A DNA stretch of 12,434 bases from Acephala macrosclerotiorum (taxonomy: Eukaryota; Ascomycota; Leotiomycetes; Helotiales; Mollisiaceae), in assembly GCA_014904845.1 (NCBI GenBank), contig MU119929.1, positions 1 to 12,434 of the forward strand, written 5' to 3'. Under the pieces are notes generated by a model. That model ran no database searches and was not told where the DNA came from. It saw only the letters and a program-made list of their open reading frames with translations. Below, piece after piece: positions 9,651 to 12,434 of the stretch (its first letter is position 1; every line of letters starts with the position of its first letter). The translations under genes were made by a program, and so were the position numbers.

Positions 9651-9885
9651 ATTCGGGTCGGAATGATACGACCGTATGTACTCGGCGTTGGGATTGGGAA
9701 GGTGAGGAGAATTGAAGGTGTGTGTGAAAGGTGAGTGGTTGTTTGGCGAGAGGATAGGGGGAAGTTGCGAGTCACGTGTGGGTAGACGAGGGCGATGGCA
9801 GGAGTCTGCTTGCTGCTGTTGTCTTGCTGAGATGGAAGCGAGTGCTTGTGATTTCCATTGAAAAGATTCTCTTGCTACTCAACAT

Positions 9886-10089
9886 GTTCAGAAGTCTACC
9901 CGAGTGCCTGATCAGTTCCCAAGCGAGAGCTACGACTTTTGACGGTCAAAAAGCCCCAGGATCTTTGGGTCTTTCAGCAAATCGGAGTTTCCCGTGTCTT
10001 TCGCAACGTACGATGGTTTATTCGATGCATCTCTAAGAAGAATTGCTTGTCTCACCTAAGGTCTCAGGCGCCCGGATGATCTAAACATG
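9886..10089 (+). repeat. Diverged repeat, copy A (about 204 bp)
   Basis: This is a direct repeat with copy B at 10271-10472. The first 72 bases align without a gap at about 71% identity, with 16 transitions and 5 transversions by my hand count. Similarity continues with small gaps to CCCGGATGATC, matching CCCGGACAAATC of copy B. Shared blocks include AGTTCC, AGCTA and GGTCAAAA. No coding frame is conserved between the copies, so this is probably an old non-coding or transposon-derived duplication. Confidence 0.75.
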
Positions 10090-10270
10090 TCGAGTACAAA
10101 GAGGAGTTTATTGGTTGACTTGTTGATGCTGTTGTTTAGCTGAAGTGTTGAGGTTTGTGTTGTGGAGTGTTCAGGTCCTATCTTAGTTGGCAGGGCATAC
10201 ATTGCATAGGTCAGGTCAGGAACCACACAAGAACAGCCCTGTTAGGAAACTTTTTGAAACTACTCTATAA
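10090..10270. other. Spacer between the diverged repeats
   Basis: About 180 bases without a gene. It contains GGTCAGGTCAGG and a direct repeat of GCATA near 10195-10206. I see nothing else in it. Confidence 0.4.
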
Positions 10271-10472
10271 GTTCAAGAGCCTTTCCGTGTGTCTGACTAG
10301 TTCCTGAGCCGCAGCTATAACTTTTTGTGGTCAAAAGGTCCCCTTCGTTCCTTCGGCAACCAGATATTTCGAGGCCTTTTGCAATGTGTGGGAGGTCGTC
10401 TGATGCAGCTTCTCAAGGTAAGTTGGCTGTCTAGTCCGTGAGGCTCTCAGCGACCCGGACAAATCGAACAAG
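10271..10472 (+). repeat. Diverged repeat, copy B (about 202 bp)
   Basis: This is the second copy, starting 385 bases after copy A and aligned with it over about 200 bases. It is somewhat richer in T where copy A has C (for example GTC against GCC, CTTTTTG against CTTTTGA), but changes run in both directions, so neither copy is simply the mutated form. Confidence 0.75.
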
Positions 10473-10920
10473 AGATGAGTAGAAGAGCATTATCAATCCC
10501 CTAGTCAGGCTGTGAGTTTGATTGTCCAATTCGTTGTACTGATCTTATTTCACAAGTGAAGCCGTCGACAACGAGTCATGTCAAGATTGCGATGCTTAGC
10601 ACCACCTTTGGTGACTTGATGTCTCTTCAATTTAAGAAGTCTTCCGTTGACCCTCCATATGTATCACTCTGCGTTACTCCTCGATATGAAAGAATTTAGC
10701 TCAGTGTACTTGGTGCGCTCGTCCGCGATTTCGAACTCTCCGCCTTGTCTGGACATTTTCGTTCCCTCTATCTTTAGCCATAGCTTTCTTTGGCCAGATG
10801 CCCATACTTTCCACTATCCGATGTACCATCCGGCTACGGCCTTCAGAGGTGCGGTTAAATAAGATTTGACAGTCTCTTAGGTACATAAAGCCAATCGGCG
10901 GCCTTAGCGAGCAGCATTAA
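10473..10920. other. Region without a supported gene upstream of the broken gene
   Basis: Both strands carry overlapping frames of 60-70 codons at 10647-10886. One of them (minus) is rich in Arg, and another short minus frame reads MSRQGGEFEIADERTKYTEL. They could be remnants of a decayed gene or element, but I recognise no family. A small hairpin CACCA-TGGTG lies near 10601-10614. Confidence 0.35.
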
Positions 10921-10997
10921 CTGCTTCTTATTCTTCTTCAACAACAACAACAACCAAAATTTAAAATTTTGCATCTTCATTTTTCATCATAATCACG
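10921..10997 (+). promoter_or_regulatory. Pyrimidine tract and CAA-repeat leader of the gene at 10998
   Basis: CTGCTTCTTATTCTTCTTC runs into five CAA units (about 10939-10953), then an AT-rich palindrome-like AAATTTAAAATTTT and the ATG at 10998. This order, a pyrimidine tract followed by an unstructured CAA-rich leader, is typical of well-translated fungal messages and argues that the downstream gene was once properly expressed. Confidence 0.45.
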
Positions 10998-11799
10998 ATG
11001 TCAACCTCGGGTGCAGGACAGCCAGGAGAGGCACAGCTGCCCCCTTACCCTACCTACGAAGCGCTCATCGAAGAGAGCGTCACGGAACCAGTATGTTCGT
11101 TGGTCTCTCCCCCTCCGCCCAACGCCTCTTCCGGTCTCTCTCTGGCCCCTTACTGCATCCATCTCAATTATGTCGAGCCCCCACAATCCAGATTCTCCAG
11201 AACCTTACTTCCAACCTGGCACCAGCACCTGGTACGCAATCTCGCAATCGCCACTTACCGAGCCCAAGGTTTCGTCTATAATGGTGCAGGTTTACGAGCT
11301 TGAGATGTGGGAGGAGTAGTGGCTAGATATGCATCGCGACCACTCGGAGCCTGATGGCGGGGAGGAGAAGGGGGAGGGGGTGCTGTGGGGAGAGTTGTCT
11401 GATTATGATGAAGAGGAGGATAAGGAAGGAGAGGGGGAAGGAGCGGAGCATTTGTTGATGTGTTGTGGGGAGAAACGACCGAGAGGGAAGGCGGTTAGTG
11501 TGGTGGTTAAGCCTGCTGCGTCGCACGGGTTCGTCACGATTCGTGACTACCTGTCCACCGTGCATCCGTGGCTGATGAGCTTGCGGGAGGGTATCTTAAG
11601 GGCCATTGGGATGCATGAGGGCGTTATGTGTGATATGGATGGTGATTGCATGCCGATTGCGCCGTCGTTGGGTGCGGATCTCATGGTGAATTATAATGCG
11701 CCGGAGCACGTGATGATGTGCAATAAACCGATCTGGATTAAGCAGACGAGGAAGCCGCCCCAGCTTGATGTTACTTCTCCTAGTTGGCTAAACGACTGA
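10998..11799 (+). pseudogene. Uncharacterised fungal gene broken by an in-frame TAG and a 5' frame mismatch
   Basis: The function of the family is unknown to me. The ATG at 10998 opens MSTSGAGQPGEAQLPPYPTY and continues to about 11090, where a GTATGT donor-like site lies. The next conserved-looking stretch, SPEPYFQPGTSTWYAISQ followed by PLTEPKVSS, is in another frame (codons starting 1 mod 3). No AG acceptor joins it in phase with the GTATGT donor; only a weak GTTCGT donor at 11095 would. That frame then meets TAG at 11317-11319 and continues open in the same frame: WLDMHRDHSEPDGGEE, an acidic run, FVTIRDYLSTVHPWLMSLRE and MVNYNAPEHVMM, to TGA at 11797-11799. I recall uncharacterised fungal proteins with this same order (LTEPKVSS, WLDMHR, VHPWLMSLR), which is why I treat the TAG as a lesion. 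An alternative is a shorter protein starting at ATG 11329. Confidence 0.6.
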
Positions 11800-11950
11800 T
11801 TCTACTTGGCTATTTCCAGTTTCGGGAATGCAAAGGGGTAGCGGGTTATTGGGAATCTGACCATTTCTTTATAACTACTGTACATCAAAGTTGGAATACA
11901 GTACATAACAATGTAAATTTGTTCTCTAACATATCTAGCTTTAACTTAAG
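11800..11950. other. Short convergent intergenic region
   Basis: About 150 AT-rich bases separate the broken plus-strand gene from the minus-strand CFEM fragment. They contain ATAACAATGTAAATTTG and other A/T-rich motifs that could serve 3' end formation on both strands. No defined terminator is visible. Confidence 0.4.
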
Positions 11951-12256
11951 CTAAGAAGTTGCAGTTGTAAAGGCATAATACGAGCTTCCAAAAGCAATCA
12001 CAGTGCTTACAACAGCAGTACCACAAGCACCATTAGCACAATCCCGAATACCATATCCAAAATTAATATTACTACAGAAACAAGCCGTATTGGAAGTACT
12101 AGCACACCCGAGAGTCGAGTATCGACCCTGCGTATTGCTCCAGTAGACTTGGCCATAAGAAGGAGCAGAAACGCTTGTAGTTGTTGTCGTTGGAGTGGCT
12201 ACGGAGATAGCGGCATAAAGCGATGCGACTATAGGGCATTCTAGGCACCCAGTACG
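11951..12256 (-). pseudogene. CFEM-like cysteine-rich protein fragment, no start codon, three cysteines replaced by tyrosine
   Basis: CFEM proteins are fungal secreted or GPI-anchored proteins with eight spaced cysteines; some bind haem or act at the host or cell surface. The minus strand is open for 101 codons from just after a TAG at 12257-12259 to TAG at 11951-11953, without any ATG. It reads CPIVASLYAAISVATPT, which resembles the end of a signal peptide, then a Thr/Ser stretch, APSYGQVYW, STLGCAS, TACFCSNINFGYGIRDC and NGACGTAVVST, ending SSYYAFTTATS. The order C-x(n)-CxC-F-DC-C fits CFEM cysteines 3 to 7. Positions expected for cysteines 1, 2 and 8 hold Tyr. A first exon upstream cannot be excluded, but the sequence beyond about 12257 looks foreign. 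The gene is probably truncated and non-functional. Confidence 0.65.
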
Positions 12257-12434
12257 CTAAAGACACGCTATCTCACCGCCAAGAAGCTTCAAGAACGCTA
12301 TATTTCTAGGCTGTCAACCCTAAAAGCCTCTCTGAAGATCTTACGAGCTGGGCTTCACGGGTCTGTGCGCCACAGGGCATATTTTCGCCTTTAGCGAGCC
12401 ACTTTTTTGCCTTAAACTTCAAAAGTTACGACCA
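12257..12434. other. Unidentified, probably repetitive sequence at the right edge
   Basis: An open plus-strand stretch of about 44 codons (YLTAKKLQERYISRLSTLKA...) and a minus-strand stretch of about 40 codons (KFKAKKWLAKGENMPCGAQT...) overlap, both with stops nearby and no starts. CGCTAAAG at 12255-12262 is the exact inverse of CTTTAGCG at 12389-12396. The texture resembles the end of a fungal DNA transposon or other repeat, but I cannot name it. It does not match the left-edge element in what is visible. Confidence 0.3.

Larger units (their letters stand above)
7717..9885. other. Gene-poor region of about 2.2 kb
   Basis: I see no gene here that I can support. The longest frames (for example 119 codons at 8096-8455 plus, and about 98 at 9298-9594 minus) overlap other frames on both strands and have no recognisable domain. 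The plus strand is CT-rich at about 7780-7960, which would suit a plus-strand transcript rather than the minus-strand gene beside it. Small direct repeats occur at 9220-9237 and 9625-9650, and a CACGTG palindrome at 9773-9778. Confidence 0.55.

Noticed and set aside
9773..9778. CACGTG palindrome (E-box), also at 248-253 and 11708-11713
   Set aside because: Six-base sites are expected by chance at this frequency, and none sits in a convincing promoter.
10998..11303. Uninterrupted 101-codon frame from the ATG at 10998
   Set aside because: It is longer than the conserved N-terminal part but leaves the frame of LTEPKVSS and of the downstream conserved segment, so its second half is probably a read through a wrong frame.
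1..12434. CRISPR array, tRNA or rRNA genes
   Set aside because: No regularly spaced repeats, no box A/box B pair with a foldable cloverleaf and no rRNA-like segment were seen; the organism is a fungus.
1..12434. Biosynthetic gene cluster or other multi-gene system
   Set aside because: The genes present do not belong to a common pathway, orientations are mixed and gaps are long.

Overview
This looks like an assembled chromosome piece from a filamentous ascomycete. The evidence is short introns of 47-79 nt with GT..AG ends and CTAAC/CTGAC-like branch sites, CT-rich leaders, a fungal-type CFEM fragment, and protein families I associate with Pezizomycotina. Leotiomycetes is my guess, but no single marker proves it. 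Genes are sparse, and both edges look like mobile-element or repeat material.

Layout. (1) At the left edge (1-115, minus) is the N-terminus of a probable Tc1/mariner-type transposase that runs out of the window, followed by a gene-free stretch to 1042. (2) At 1043-2896 (plus) is an intact four-exon gene for an adenosine deaminase of the ADGF/ADA2 family, with every metal and catalytic residue I could check in place. (3) At 2897-5064 is an unusually long gap between two convergent genes, with a G-rich run, a small family of TTYAACNNGGYGTT motifs and a CT-rich promoter-like tract without a gene. (4) At 5065-7276 (minus), with possible 5' exons up to 7716, is a long conserved fungal protein of unknown function: a PH-like N-terminal part, then a long Ser/Pro-rich disordered part, then a conserved C-terminal tail. 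One reading-frame break interrupts its N-terminal domain. (5) From 7717 to 10997 is a gene desert of about 3.3 kb that includes two diverged copies of a roughly 200-bp repeat (9886-10089 and 10271-10472). (6) At 10998-11799 (plus) is an uncharacterised fungal gene broken by an in-frame TAG and a frame mismatch near its 5' end. (7) At 11951-12256 (minus) is a CFEM-like cysteine-rich fragment with no start codon and with tyrosine at three of the eight expected cysteine positions. (8) From about 12257 to 12434 is unidentified, probably repetitive sequence.

The genes do not form a recognisable pathway or cluster. The clearest pattern is a gradient: an intact housekeeping-type enzyme on the left, then lesions increasing to the right (one frameshift, then two lesions, then a truncated gene with lost cysteines), with transition-rich diverged repeats between. 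This fits a region bordered by mobile elements and decaying, possibly under repeat-induced point mutation (RIP). I found no convincing new biological system. The best leads are the decay pattern, the CFEM fragment and the frame-broken conserved protein. Family statements come from memory of homologues and were not checked by a search.
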